Shown here piece after piece: positions 17,792-26,602 of a stretch of DNA of 40,667 nucleotides (position 1 is the first letter of the stretch; each line of letters opens with the position of its first letter). Where the stretch lies: NCBI GenBank assembly GCA_913056515.1, contig CAJXMP010000006.1:1-40667 (forward strand), in the 5' to 3' direction. The notes below the pieces were generated by a model. The model had not been told where the DNA came from. It saw only the letters and a list, made by a program, of their open reading frames with translations, and made no database searches. This DNA is from an uncultured Lewinella sp. GTDB lineage: Bacteria; Bacteroidota; Bacteroidia; Chitinophagales; Saprospiraceae. The translations under genes and the position numbers were made by a program.

Positions 17792-20299
17792 ATGCAATTA
17801 AAGTGGTATGGCTTTTTAAGTTTTTGTCTGTACGCATCTTTTTGTAGCGGACAGTTCACAGAAAATTTTTCCAATTTGAATTGGCCCTATGCTGAGTGGT
17901 CAGGGGACCTTGAATATTTTGTGGTGCATGAGGGGCGTTTGCAATTGCAGGATAGCAGCGCAAGCAGTATTAACGAAAGGACGCTATTTCTGGAATTACC
18001 GAGTAGCACAGATACCTTGACTACGTGGTATTTTGATTGGCTGATGGATTTTTCCCCTTCGGCATCCAATTATGCTTGTATTTGGTTACAGTGCGATTTT
18101 GATGAAGAACAAATAGAAGCAGGTTATTTCTTGAAACTGGGTGGTTCAAGTGGGGACTCAGATGCGTTGGAATTATATTTTTTCGATGGGTCTACTAGTT
18201 TTTTATTGGGGACTAGTGTAGCAGGTTTCATGCATGGCGATCCTGTTGAAAAACAGTTTATGGTCGAACGGTCCACTGAAGGTTTGTGGACTATTTATGC
18301 TAAAGATGTTTTAGATAATAATTTTGCGGTGATATTCGATGCTTACCATAATGGGATTAGCACTGGACGAGGGATGGCTTTTAAATGTCGGTATACAAAG
18401 ACACGTAATGCGCATTTTTTTATGGATAGTCTGATGATGCATCCTATTTATGTAGATACGGAAGCACCGAACCTATTACAAGGTCAATTCAAATCCGAGG
18501 GTTTATTACAATTAACTTTTGATGAGTCGCTGGCATCTACTTTGGAGTCTTTCGAATTAGCAGGAAGCCCTACTTGCTCTGACTACTGGATCGAAGGTTC
18601 GGATATTTGGATTAACCTAAAGGAGTGCTTAGAAGATGGTGCTTCCTTTACGATTCAATTAGCAGGTATATCAGATTTAAATGGGAATACAGCAGGGTTA
18701 ATAGTTTATGAGGACATTTATGAATGGATAAGTTTACCCCAGAGCGGTAGTTTTCTTATTAATGAAGTCCATTTTCATCCCGATGAGGAAGAAAATCCCT
18801 TGTCGCCACCATGGGAATACATAGAGCTGCATAATCCAAGTACAAGTTCTATGGATACCGAGGGTTTGATTTTGCAAGTTGGAAATGATGAAATTCCCTT
18901 AGATTTAGGTATAGTTTCTGCAGGTTCGTTTATTGTTCTAAGCAGTGATCCCTCGGTATTGAATTTGGAAGAGGGGTTTTACCTAGAGGATTTAGGCAGT
19001 TTGAGTAATGCAGGTGCGCAGTTGACTATTGTTGATCATTGGGGGAACTGGATAGATGGAGTAAACTTTTCCGCTGACTTACACACGGATTCAGAAAGGG
19101 CAAGTGGAGGATATTCAATCGAGCGGATCAATCCACTGAATTTTTGTTTAATGACTTCGAATTGGGCCAGTAATAAGAGTCCAATAGGTTGTAGTCCAGG
19201 TTTTGAAAATTCGGTATTGGATGAGACTTGGGTTCCTAAATTGGATTTGCAAGTGGCAGCATTTGATGCAAGTAGTCAGATACTTTCGCTGAATTCGAAT
19301 TATCGATTGGATTCAATAGCCTTAGAGTTGTTGGAATATGCTTCACCGCTCCTTTCTGAGTATAATTGGAATAAGGAGTATAACTTAGAAGTGTTTTGGC
19401 CCTTTGCCCATGAAGCAGGAAGACTTTTTCATATTATATCTGCCGAGGAATTTATAAGTTGTGGTGATTTATCCATTTCAGCATTAGATACCGTACGTTT
19501 TGGGATAGGAAAAGAGGCGAAACCAGGTGATATTTGGATCAATGAGGTCATGTTTAATCCTGATTCAGATTGCCCTAGCTATGTTGAAGTTTGCAATCAG
19601 ACTGATTCATTGATCCGAGGGGATAACTTATTTTTAAATTATCATTCAACTACTCAAACAGGATGGATTCCGGTGAACTTGCCTGTTATAGCTCCAGATA
19701 CCTATTGGACTTTATTTTCGGATACACCTAATGGCTGTTATAATAATCTAGATACTTCAGAGATTGTTGATGCATCTGATATACGGTACATCAAATCCGA
19801 TTCTGGTAGGCTGAGTTTAGTGTATAGAACGCCAAATTGGGAAATTGAGGTAATAGATTCTATGGTCTATGCTGAATCGGGCTGGGATGTTTTGGGTAAG
19901 AGTTTAGAACGGGTTTATGCAGATGTTTGGCTCCATGCGCAAGCACCTGAGTATGCTAGTCCTACAGAGAAAAATCAAGATTTTTTTCCTATCCATGGTG
20001 AAGTAGACCAACCTTTTGAGTTGAAGAATACACTTTTAAGTAGGGAAAATGCATATCTGCATTTAGGATATGATCTGGCAAATCAGTCTAAAGAGATGGA
20101 TTTGTATTATTGGGCATTGGGGACTGCTCAGCCAGTTTTGTTACAAGGGTCTATTTTGTTCAGTGGGAGTGGACAATATGTGATTGATTACTTTCAATTG
20201 GAGAAAATGCGCAGCGGCTTTCATTGTTTGATGTTGTTAGATACCCAGAATAAGGGAGAGCTGTCTAAGATACTTCTACCATTCTTTGTTTATCTTTAA
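17792..20299 (+). CDS. Secreted lamin-tail domain protein
   Basis: A predicted exported protein of 835 aa. The start at 17792 is chosen because it begins a signal peptide (MQLKWYGFLSFCLYASFCSG); the frame opens earlier, at 17759. An N-terminal beta-sandwich resembling LamG/concanavalin folds (about 20-220) is followed by an Ig-like SbsA/DUF-type segment (about 225-310, DTEAPNLLQGQF then FDESL). A lamin-tail domain follows (about 320-460; GSFLINEVHFHPD, EYIELHNPS, SNWASNKSPIGCSPG). A second, divergent one starts near 578 (GDIWINEVMFNPDSDCPSYV). The C-terminal about 95 residues are a beta-rich module of unknown type, without a T9SS sorting signature that I recognise. dgkA starts 2 bp after its stop, so they are co-transcribed. 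The function is unknown; adhesion or envelope binding is possible. Confidence 0.7.
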   Translation: MQLKWYGFLSFCLYASFCSGQFTENFSNLNWPYAEWSGDLEYFVVHEGRLQLQDSSASSINERTLFLELPSSTDTLTTWYFDWLMDFSPSASNYACIWLQCDFDEEQIEAGYFLKLGGSSGDSDALELYFFDGSTSFLLGTSVAGFMHGDPVEKQFMVERSTEGLWTIYAKDVLDNNFAVIFDAYHNGISTGRGMAFKCRYTKTRNAHFFMDSLMMHPIYVDTEAPNLLQGQFKSEGLLQLTFDESLASTLESFELAGSPTCSDYWIEGSDIWINLKECLEDGASFTIQLAGISDLNGNTAGLIVYEDIYEWISLPQSGSFLINEVHFHPDEEENPLSPPWEYIELHNPSTSSMDTEGLILQVGNDEIPLDLGIVSAGSFIVLSSDPSVLNLEEGFYLEDLGSLSNAGAQLTIVDHWGNWIDGVNFSADLHTDSERASGGYSIERINPLNFCLMTSNWASNKSPIGCSPGFENSVLDETWVPKLDLQVAAFDASSQILSLNSNYRLDSIALELLEYASPLLSEYNWNKEYNLEVFWPFAHEAGRLFHIISAEEFISCGDLSISALDTVRFGIGKEAKPGDIWINEVMFNPDSDCPSYVEVCNQTDSLIRGDNLFLNYHSTTQTGWIPVNLPVIAPDTYWTLFSDTPNGCYNNLDTSEIVDASDIRYIKSDSGRLSLVYRTPNWEIEVIDSMVYAESGWDVLGKSLERVYADVWLHAQAPEYASPTEKNQDFFPIHGEVDQPFELKNTLLSRENAYLHLGYDLANQSKEMDLYYWALGTAQPVLLQGSILFSGSGQYVIDYFQLEKMRSGFHCLMLLDTQNKGELSKILLPFFVYL

Positions 20300-20301
20300 G
20301 T

Positions 20302-20670
20302 ATGGAATGGCTTAAGAAAAGAATTCAAAGTTTCGCGTTTGCTATAAAGGGTATTCTTCAATACTTGAAAAGCGGCGTGCATCCTAAGATTCATCTTGTA
20401 GCTGCTTTAGTCGTTCTATTGCTTGGCTTACGCCTTAGCTTGACCCCAGTGGAGTGGTGTTTGGTCATCATTTGTGTAGTGGGTGTTTGGTCTGCGGAGG
20501 CCTTTAATACAGCGATTGAACTTTTGGCAGATGTAGTTCAACCTGAGCAAGATGAGCAGATTGGTAAAATAAAAGATATTTCAGCTGCTGCTGTATTATT
20601 TTTTGCAATTGGTTCGTTGATTATTGGTGGATTTGTATTTTTGCCAAAGCTAATTGCACTAATACAGTAA
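20302..20670 (+). CDS. dgkA: Diacylglycerol kinase / undecaprenol kinase (DgkA family)
   Basis: A small integral-membrane lipid kinase of 122 aa with three hydrophobic helices. The family signatures are visible: FAIKGILQYLKSGVHPKIHL at the N-terminus, EAFNTAIELLADVV (catalytic Glu and Asn region) and KDISAAAVLFFAIGS. Members phosphorylate diacylglycerol (proteobacteria) or undecaprenol (Gram-positives); the sequence alone does not decide which. A role in recycling the undecaprenyl carrier would suit the other envelope genes here. It is coupled to the preceding lamin-tail gene. Confidence 0.9.
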   Translation: MEWLKKRIQSFAFAIKGILQYLKSGVHPKIHLVAALVVLLLGLRLSLTPVEWCLVIICVVGVWSAEAFNTAIELLADVVQPEQDEQIGKIKDISAAAVLFFAIGSLIIGGFVFLPKLIALIQ

Positions 20671-20739
20671 ATTAGCAGTAAAATTAAACATTAAAAATTA
20701 TTACGGTGAGTAGATTTACTACTCCATAAAAGTCTAAAA

Positions 20740-21261
20740 ATGATGAGAAAAGGAATTATTGCAGTATTGTTTTTTGCAGTATTTGGGTGTTCGGTAGCTG
20801 TGCAAGCACAGAAAATTGGCTATACCAATTCTGCTGCTATCCTTCAGGAGATGGCAGATTTCAAAGCTGCTCAGACTACTGTAGAAACATATAGAGCTCA
20901 ATTACAATCTCAATTAGAGAAAAGAGCAACAGATTGGCAAGCTAAAGTTCAGAAGTATCAGCAAGATGCAAATAGTGGTATCCTTACTCCAGTTCAGATG
21001 AAAGAACAAGAAGCAGTGCTAGGACAAGAGCAGCAAGCTATTGCTCAGCTAGAGCAAGAGTTGAGTGTTAAGCTAGGGAATAAAGAAGCAGAAGTGCTTC
21101 AACCTATTCTTACTAAATTGCAAACAGCTATTGATCAAGTAGGTCAAGAGAATGGATATGATTATATCTTAAATGCAGATGAATTTTCTGGCGGCATCAT
21201 TCTTTACAAGAAGCCAGGAGATGATGTTACCGCTAAAGTAAAAGCAAAGTTAGGTATGTAA
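20740..21261 (+). CDS. OmpH/Skp family periplasmic chaperone
   Basis: A Skp-like holdase for unfolded outer-membrane proteins. The 173-aa product has a signal peptide ending at VQAQ|KIGYTN (about residue 24), the typical KIGYTNSAAILQEM first strand, long Gln/Glu-rich coiled-coil arms (about 45-125), and the closing beta strands YDYILNADEFSGGIILYKK. Either of two adjacent ATG codons (20740 or 20743) can start it. It lies 69 bp after dgkA and is followed by a strong terminator. A small stem-loop sits in its leader at 20708-20724. Confidence 0.9.
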   Translation: MMRKGIIAVLFFAVFGCSVAVQAQKIGYTNSAAILQEMADFKAAQTTVETYRAQLQSQLEKRATDWQAKVQKYQQDANSGILTPVQMKEQEAVLGQEQQAIAQLEQELSVKLGNKEAEVLQPILTKLQTAIDQVGQENGYDYILNADEFSGGIILYKKPGDDVTAKVKAKLGM

Positions 21262-21277
21262 TCCTAATTATGTTGTA

Positions 21278-21314
21278 AAAAAAAGTCAAGCTCATCGAGC
21301 TTGACTTTTTTTAT
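21278..21314. terminator. Bidirectional terminator between the Skp-like and acyl-CoA dehydrogenase genes
   Basis: Stem 21280-21293 with 21297-21310 (AAAAAGTCAAGCTC and its complement) has loop ATC and flanking A- and T-tracts. It lies between convergent genes. Confidence 0.9.
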
Positions 21315-22477
21315 TTTGATACTGGAACATTGAGTTGTCCTTTTTCTACTGATCGTGAAATCACAATCTTTTGAACTTCAGATGTTCCCTCATAGATCTG
21401 CGTGATTTTAGCATCTCTCATGAGTCGTTCTACATGATACTCTTTTACAAATCCGTAGCCACCATGTATTTGTACCGCTTCAACACTGTGTTTCATAGCT
21501 TTGTCTGAAGCAAATAATTTAGCCTGAGAACTGGATAGGTCATAGTTCATACCATTATCTTTCATCCATGCCGCACGATACACTAGCATTTTTGCTGCCT
21601 CATAGTCGGTAGCCATTTCTGCTAGCTTAAATCCTATGGCTTGGTGTTTGATAATTGGTTTCCCAAAGGCTTCGCGTTCCATAGCATAAGCAGCAGAAAG
21701 CTCATAGCTTCCTCCTAAAATGCCTAATGCTTGAGCAGCAATACCAATACGTCCACCTGAAAGTGTTTTCATGGCAAACTTGAACCCGAAACCATCTTCA
21801 CCGATACGGTTTGATTTGGGAACAATAACATCGTTATACATAATGGTATGCGTATCTGATGAACGAATACCAAGTTTATCTTCTTTTGCACCAATTACAA
21901 CGCCCTTCTGGTCTGCTTCGACAATAAGGACATTGATACCTTTATGGCCTAGCTCCGGATTGGTTTGTGCAATCACAAGGTGTAAGCTTGAACTTCCTCC
22001 ATTGGTAATCCAATTCTTTGTTCCGTTAAGCACGTAATGGTCTCCCATATCTACAGCAGTAGTTCGCTGACTAGTCGCATCTGATCCAGCCTCAGGCTCA
22101 GATAGGCAGAAAGAACCGATCCATTCTCCGGAAGTAAGCTTAGGTAAATATTTTTCTTTTTGTTCTTCTGTTCCAAAGGTTTCAATGCCCCAACATACTA
22201 AGGAATTATTCACAGACATGATCACAGAGGCAGAATTGTCAACTTTAGAAAGTTCTTCCATAGCAAGTACGTAGGACAAGGTATCCATACCAGATCCCCC
22301 ATATTTAGGGTCAACCATCATACCAAGGAATCCTAATTCGCCCATTTGTTTAACCTGTTCTGTGGGGAAAGTCATATTGGTATCTCTTTCAATGACTCCA
22401 GGTTTCAATTCGTTCTGGGCAAATTCTCTAGCGGCTTGCTGAACAGCTAGGTGTTCTTCGCTTAATTCAAAAAGCAT
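21311..22477 (-). CDS. Acyl-CoA dehydrogenase (short-chain/butyryl type)
   Basis: An FAD flavoprotein that introduces the 2,3-double bond into acyl-CoA esters in beta-oxidation or branched-chain amino acid breakdown. The 388-aa product has the usual three domains: N-terminal helices, a beta domain with CLSEPEAGSDATSQRTTA (FAD/substrate contacts) and KNWITNGG, and C-terminal helices with QIHGGYGFVKEYHVERLMRD. The catalytic base is the Glu in QIYEGTSEVQ (about residue 363), the position used in short-chain and butyryl-CoA dehydrogenases. The chain-length class is inferred from overall similarity. No electron-transfer flavoprotein genes are nearby. Confidence 0.92.
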   Translation of the reverse strand: MLFELSEEHLAVQQAAREFAQNELKPGVIERDTNMTFPTEQVKQMGELGFLGMMVDPKYGGSGMDTLSYVLAMEELSKVDNSASVIMSVNNSLVCWGIETFGTEEQKEKYLPKLTSGEWIGSFCLSEPEAGSDATSQRTTAVDMGDHYVLNGTKNWITNGGSSSLHLVIAQTNPELGHKGINVLIVEADQKGVVIGAKEDKLGIRSSDTHTIMYNDVIVPKSNRIGEDGFGFKFAMKTLSGGRIGIAAQALGILGGSYELSAAYAMEREAFGKPIIKHQAIGFKLAEMATDYEAAKMLVYRAAWMKDNGMNYDLSSSQAKLFASDKAMKHSVEAVQIHGGYGFVKEYHVERLMRDAKITQIYEGTSEVQKIVISRSVEKGQLNVPVSK

Positions 22478-22593
22478 ATACTAACGTTTTGTGGGTAATA
22501 ATTTTGGTTCTAATTGTCGTTTGTTCAATGCGAATTTAACAAAAGAAATACAATTGATTTAGTTTCAGTGTAAAAGTATCATCATATCTCCAA

Positions 22594-23871
22594 TCAGGAC
22601 TGTTTTTTGTTCATTTGGATATGCGGACTCAAGGAAATAAGCTTGATACAAGCTAGGATAAGTATAGCTCCCATGATGAGGTAAGAGGAGGCAAAACGTT
22701 CGCTCGTTTGGAAGAATGGCAAAGCAAAAGCTGCTATTAGTAAAGACCTGAAAACCAATAAGGATAAAAAGAATACAGCGTTTACTCTTCCATAAAATTG
22801 ATTAGGAACAGTTTCAAACAGGTAGCTTACCCGAAGTATTCTAGTTCCTGCATTAGTCAGACCAAGAATAATCATACTTACAAACAAAAGGCTTGCCGAT
22901 TGGAAGAAGTACAAAGTGATATAGAAAGAGGCATTTATAAAAGTAAGTATAGCAATATTTAAAGCTGTTTTATTATTTCTAAAGATGTAGCGTATACTTA
23001 GCCCCGCACATAATGCACCTAAGGAATAGAACATTTCAGCAGTGGCGTAGGTATCTCCTTCCATATCTAAATGTAGCTTTACATAGCTTGCACATAAATA
23101 GAAGGAAACGAGCATAACGGTACCAAACAAAAAATAAGAGGATACTCCAAATTGAAAGATCTTTTTGTGCTCTTGCAACCAATTCCAACCAGTCTTAATT
23201 CGAGTCCACAGTTTTACGTTTTCAGTTGAACGAGTGGTAAGCGGGATGAATCGAATTCTACTTATGATCAAAAAGGAAATGATATAGGTAATTCCATCCA
23301 TTAAAAAGATCTCCTGAATGCTCCATGCATTGATTTGAATCGGACTTTTAATGGGTAGTCCTAAAAAGGGCGATTGACCAAGGTCTACTCCAGAAAGCAA
23401 TAAGGCCGCAAAAGCACCTGCTAATGCAGCAGCTAACTGATTGAAGACTTCCAGGTAGGAACTTATCTTACCGTAATATTTCCGCTCTGTAATCTCCTGC
23501 ATGAAGGCATACAGATTAGGGAAATGGATGTTGTAGATAGAAAAAGTGACTAGGAAGACACTCGCTATCAACCACCAGCTTAAAGTCCCTTGATTAATTC
23601 CCCATGATGCGACTCCCAAAACAACGGCACCAGAAATCCCTGTAATGACTAAAAAGATGTTTTTTCGGTTAAATCTATCTACAAGAGTTCCGCTGTAAGG
23701 TACCCAGAAAAGAGAGATTAACGATGAAATACCATAGACTACACCAAAGCGAGTCATATCTCCATTTTGGGAGAAATGCCATGGTATAGCAATCATACTT
23801 ATACCTTGAGCAACACCAGAAATAGTATTGGCTAAAAACAGAAGTACAATTGCTTGAAAGTTTTTCATCAA
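22594..23871 (-). CDS. Major facilitator superfamily transporter
   Basis: A 12-helix MFS-type membrane protein of 425 aa. The N-terminus (FQAIVLLFLANTISGVAQG) and GTLVDRFNRKNIFL, which is the inter-helix 2-3 motif A (G-x-L-x-D-R-x-x-R-K), identify the superfamily. A large central segment between the two six-helix bundles contains ENVKLWTRIKTGWNWLQEHK. It most resembles the enterobactin-exporter/MFS_3-like group, but the substrate is not readable. Two adjacent ATG codons are possible starts. It is the last gene of an apparent murA-DUF4286-MFS operon, 12 bp after the DUF4286 stop. Confidence 0.8.
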   Translation of the reverse strand: MMKNFQAIVLLFLANTISGVAQGISMIAIPWHFSQNGDMTRFGVVYGISSLISLFWVPYSGTLVDRFNRKNIFLVITGISGAVVLGVASWGINQGTLSWWLIASVFLVTFSIYNIHFPNLYAFMQEITERKYYGKISSYLEVFNQLAAALAGAFAALLLSGVDLGQSPFLGLPIKSPIQINAWSIQEIFLMDGITYIISFLIISRIRFIPLTTRSTENVKLWTRIKTGWNWLQEHKKIFQFGVSSYFLFGTVMLVSFYLCASYVKLHLDMEGDTYATAEMFYSLGALCAGLSIRYIFRNNKTALNIAILTFINASFYITLYFFQSASLLFVSMIILGLTNAGTRILRVSYLFETVPNQFYGRVNAVFFLSLLVFRSLLIAAFALPFFQTSERFASSYLIMGAILILACIKLISLSPHIQMNKKQS

Positions 23872-23883
23872 ATTGAATTTGAT

Positions 23884-24201
23884 TTAGACTTCTTGGAAAT
23901 CAATCTCTTCCATGATTGATCGGAACGCCACAAATTTGTCTTTGAATCTATCGGTGTGGTCTTTTTGGAGTTGCTGCGCAAATTGCGCTTGATATAGATG
24001 CAGATCCTTCATGTTGCTGCAACTATATTGAATGGAGAAAGTAATACCATCCTCTGTGTCCAGTGAAAGTAGTTTTGAAAACCGAGCCCATTGGAACAAA
24101 CCTGTTGCCAATACATCCGGGATATGTTCAGTTTTCATCCATTTTTCCCACTCCTCTGCCACTTCTGGGAGTATTTTTACAGTTACATTGTATAAGATCA
24201 T
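23884..24201 (-). CDS. DUF4286 family protein
   Basis: A small soluble protein of 105 aa in the DUF4286 family of Bacteroidota. The signature is MILYNVTVKILPEVAEEWEK, followed by HIPDVLATGLF and YQAQFAQQLQKDHTDRFKDK. The fold is probably a dimeric alpha-beta barrel of ferredoxin type, which is inferred. No function is known to me. Its start overlaps the murA stop by 4 bp, so it is translationally coupled to murA. Confidence 0.85.
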   Translation of the reverse strand: MILYNVTVKILPEVAEEWEKWMKTEHIPDVLATGLFQWARFSKLLSLDTEDGITFSIQYSCSNMKDLHLYQAQFAQQLQKDHTDRFKDKFVAFRSIMEEIDFQEV

Positions 24202-25508
24202 ATCCTCGTAATAGACGCTCCTAGCGCATTTAAACGGGTATCAATATTTTGATAACCTCTATCGATTTGATTAATATTTTTGATGATCGAAGTGCCTTCA
24301 GCTGAAAGGGCTGCAATAAGTAATGCAACACCTGCACGAATATCTGGAGAGGTCATTTGGATACCTCTTAATGGATATTTTCTATCCAATCCTATAACAT
24401 TAGCACGGTGTGGATCACATAAAATGATTTGAGCACCCATATCAATCAACTTATCTACAAAGAACAAGCGACTTTCAAACATTTTTTGGTGAATCAGTAC
24501 CGATCCTTTTGCTTGTGTAGCCATCACGAGTAGTATACTCATTAAATCGGGTGTAAATCCAGGCCAAGGAGAATCATAAACGGTCAGTATTGATCCGTCA
24601 ATGAAGGTTTGTATTTCATAATGATCTTGAGCTGGAATATGTAGATCATCACCCTTTTCATTAAGTTGTATGCCAAATTTTCGGAAGGTATCTGGAATAA
24701 TTCCTAGTTCTGGAATTTGACAATTTTTGATCGTAATATCGGAGGCAGTCATTGCCGCAAGCCCAATAAATGATCCAATTTCAATCATATCAGGCAGTAC
24801 ACTGTGCTCTGTTCCTCCTAGAGAAGGTACACCAGTGATGTATAATTTATTTGAACCTAATCCTTCTATTTTGGCACCCATGCGAATCAGCATCTTACAC
24901 AATTGCTGTAAGTAGGGTTCACAGGCAGCATTATATATAACGGTCTCACCTTTTGCCATGGATGCAGCCATCACAACATTGGCTGTACCTGTAACGGAAA
25001 TTTCATCCATCAAAATATAGGTTCCTTGCAGTTGTTCAGACTCTATGAAATATTGATTATTGTCTTTATCAAATCGGAAGTCACCGCCCAATTTTTTTAG
25101 TCCACTAAAGTGGGTGTCTAGTCTTCTACGCCCAATTTTATCTCCTCCTGGTTGAGGTAGGTAGGCTTTTCCAAATCGAGTCAATAATGGTCCAATTAGC
25201 ATTACCGAGCCGCGTATTTTTCTAGCATTTGTGGTAAAGGCAGCAGAATGGAGATATTCTAAGTCGAGCTGGTCAGCTTGAAAGGTATAATCATTAGGAC
25301 TATGTTCGGTTACCTTAACACCAAGACCGCGGAGTAGTTCAATTAATCGTTGGATATCAAGAATGTTGGGTACATTTTTGATTCGGATAGGATCTGCAGT
25401 CAATAATACAGCACAAAGGATTTGAAGGGCTTCATTCTTGGCTCCTTGAGGTGTAATGTCGCCTTTGAGTTTTGCGCCACCTTCTACTTTAAAGGAATCT
25501 AGACTCAT
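24198..25508 (-). CDS. murA: UDP-N-acetylglucosamine 1-carboxyvinyltransferase
   Basis: MurA transfers enolpyruvate from PEP to UDP-GlcNAc, the first committed step of peptidoglycan synthesis. The 436-aa product has the two-domain EPSP-synthase-like fold: GGAKLKGDITPQGAKNEALQ at the N-terminus, RGSVMLIGPLLTRFG, GRRRLDTHFSGLKKLG, and SPDIRAGVALLIAALSAEG near the C-terminus. The catalytic-loop Cys (Cys115 in Escherichia coli) is replaced by Asp at residue 123 (PGGDKIG). This replacement is known in naturally fosfomycin-insensitive MurA enzymes. The gene is followed by an overlapping DUF4286 gene and preceded by the DUF4290 gene, with a terminator between. Confidence 0.95.
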   Translation of the reverse strand: MSLDSFKVEGGAKLKGDITPQGAKNEALQILCAVLLTADPIRIKNVPNILDIQRLIELLRGLGVKVTEHSPNDYTFQADQLDLEYLHSAAFTTNARKIRGSVMLIGPLLTRFGKAYLPQPGGDKIGRRRLDTHFSGLKKLGGDFRFDKDNNQYFIESEQLQGTYILMDEISVTGTANVVMAASMAKGETVIYNAACEPYLQQLCKMLIRMGAKIEGLGSNKLYITGVPSLGGTEHSVLPDMIEIGSFIGLAAMTASDITIKNCQIPELGIIPDTFRKFGIQLNEKGDDLHIPAQDHYEIQTFIDGSILTVYDSPWPGFTPDLMSILLVMATQAKGSVLIHQKMFESRLFFVDKLIDMGAQIILCDPHRANVIGLDRKYPLRGIQMTSPDIRAGVALLIAALSAEGTSIIKNINQIDRGYQNIDTRLNALGASITRI

Positions 25509-25624
25509 GATTGTTAGTTAACTATTCGATTAATGGTTATATACTTTAAAAAAGCTTGAGGGAATATAAAATATTATCTGCTTTTAGTTGAGCTTAATGA
25601 CATTTAAATAGACGCTCTAGCATA

Positions 25625-25660
25625 AATAAAAAAGCCATGAATAAATAAGTTCATGGCATT
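25625..25660 (-). terminator. Terminator of the DUF4290 gene
   Basis: Stem GCCATGAA (25634-25641) pairs with 25650-25657 across an 8-nt loop. On the minus strand the stem is followed by a T-tract (complement of the A-run at 25627-25633). It lies just after the DUF4290 stop and ahead of murA. Confidence 0.75.
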
Positions 25661-25667
25661 GGATATT

Positions 25668-26342
25668 TTATCGTTTTCTTTTGTAGGAGCGATTATTCGA
25701 TTTGCGATAATCTCCTCCACCTGATCTGTTGTTTTTGCCAGATCTATTTTGATTATTTCTCTTTCTTCTTTTAGAATTATCGTTGAAAGAAACTTTAGGA
25801 TTATCGAAGTAGGCGTCTTCAGGTATTGAAAGCTTACCTTCTGATAATTTTTCCAAGTCGGCCAAAATCAATTCATCATTTACATAATGTTCCTTGTTCC
25901 AAGTTTTGTAGGCCAACTTCATGTAGGACCCTATAATGTTTATGAATTCATTTTTTGCAGGGCCATCTTCCATTTCCACTGCCTTTTGAATGAGATTCAT
26001 AATATTAGCCCCGTAATGTTTGAATTTGATATTCTTTACAGGATAGTCTAAGTAGGCTTCTTTTTTTGCAAACTCTTCTGGTGCCTTAAGATGAACACCT
26101 TCAGGAAGGTTGATATCTAAGTCAAATTCTGAAAGTAGGTAGATATGGTTCCAAATCTTTTGAACATAATCATCCAAGTTTTTATTATGTGGATGCATCT
26201 GCATGATTAAGTCTGCCACTTTGAACATATAAGCACTACGCATGCCTTTATCTTCAATTTTTCTACCTTCTTTTATGATATTCTGAATGTTCCTTCCGTA
26301 TTCCGGAATTACGAGCTTTTCTTTCTGGGAATTGTATTCCAT
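25668..26342 (-). CDS. DUF4290 family protein
   Basis: A 224-aa soluble protein in the DUF4290 family, which in Bacteroidota is commonly next to murA. The N-terminus EYNSQKEKLVIPEYGRNIQN, then MQMHPHNKNLDDYVQKIWNH and YPVKNIKFKHYGANIMNLIQ are family-like helical segments. The last 40 residues are a low-complexity basic tail rich in Arg, Lys, Asn, Ser and Gly (NRSGKNNRSGGGDYRKSNNR), which could bind RNA or DNA; that is an inference. No catalytic motif or known function. Confidence 0.85.
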   Translation of the reverse strand: MEYNSQKEKLVIPEYGRNIQNIIKEGRKIEDKGMRSAYMFKVADLIMQMHPHNKNLDDYVQKIWNHIYLLSEFDLDINLPEGVHLKAPEEFAKKEAYLDYPVKNIKFKHYGANIMNLIQKAVEMEDGPAKNEFINIIGSYMKLAYKTWNKEHYVNDELILADLEKLSEGKLSIPEDAYFDNPKVSFNDNSKRRKRNNQNRSGKNNRSGGGDYRKSNNRSYKRKR

Positions 26343-26602
26343 AATAATTATTAAAAATGTACCTCATATTTCGAAGAGCAGCACGGCTGTCTTATTGAAG
26401 AGTCATCTATGACAAAAATGAGGGATCTAAATAGATGGGCTTTGAATGAGTTGTGTATAATACTAATACATTTACGCCACTCTGTAAAAGTAATCTTAAA
26501 AAGCACAAAAATCAAATTAGTGTCTTATTTAATATACTAAAACAGTGTTTTTATGGAATTGTTATAACTTATTGAATTGAATTCAAGTTAATACCTAGCA
26601 TT
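26343..26602. other. Intergenic region between the divergent DUF4290 and phhB genes
   Basis: 260 bp of AT-rich sequence between two divergent starts. It must hold both promoters. A weak candidate for phhB is TTTG, 22 nt, then TACATTTA near 26440-26475, with one mismatch to the -7 consensus. No RNA gene or repeat was seen. Confidence 0.4.
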
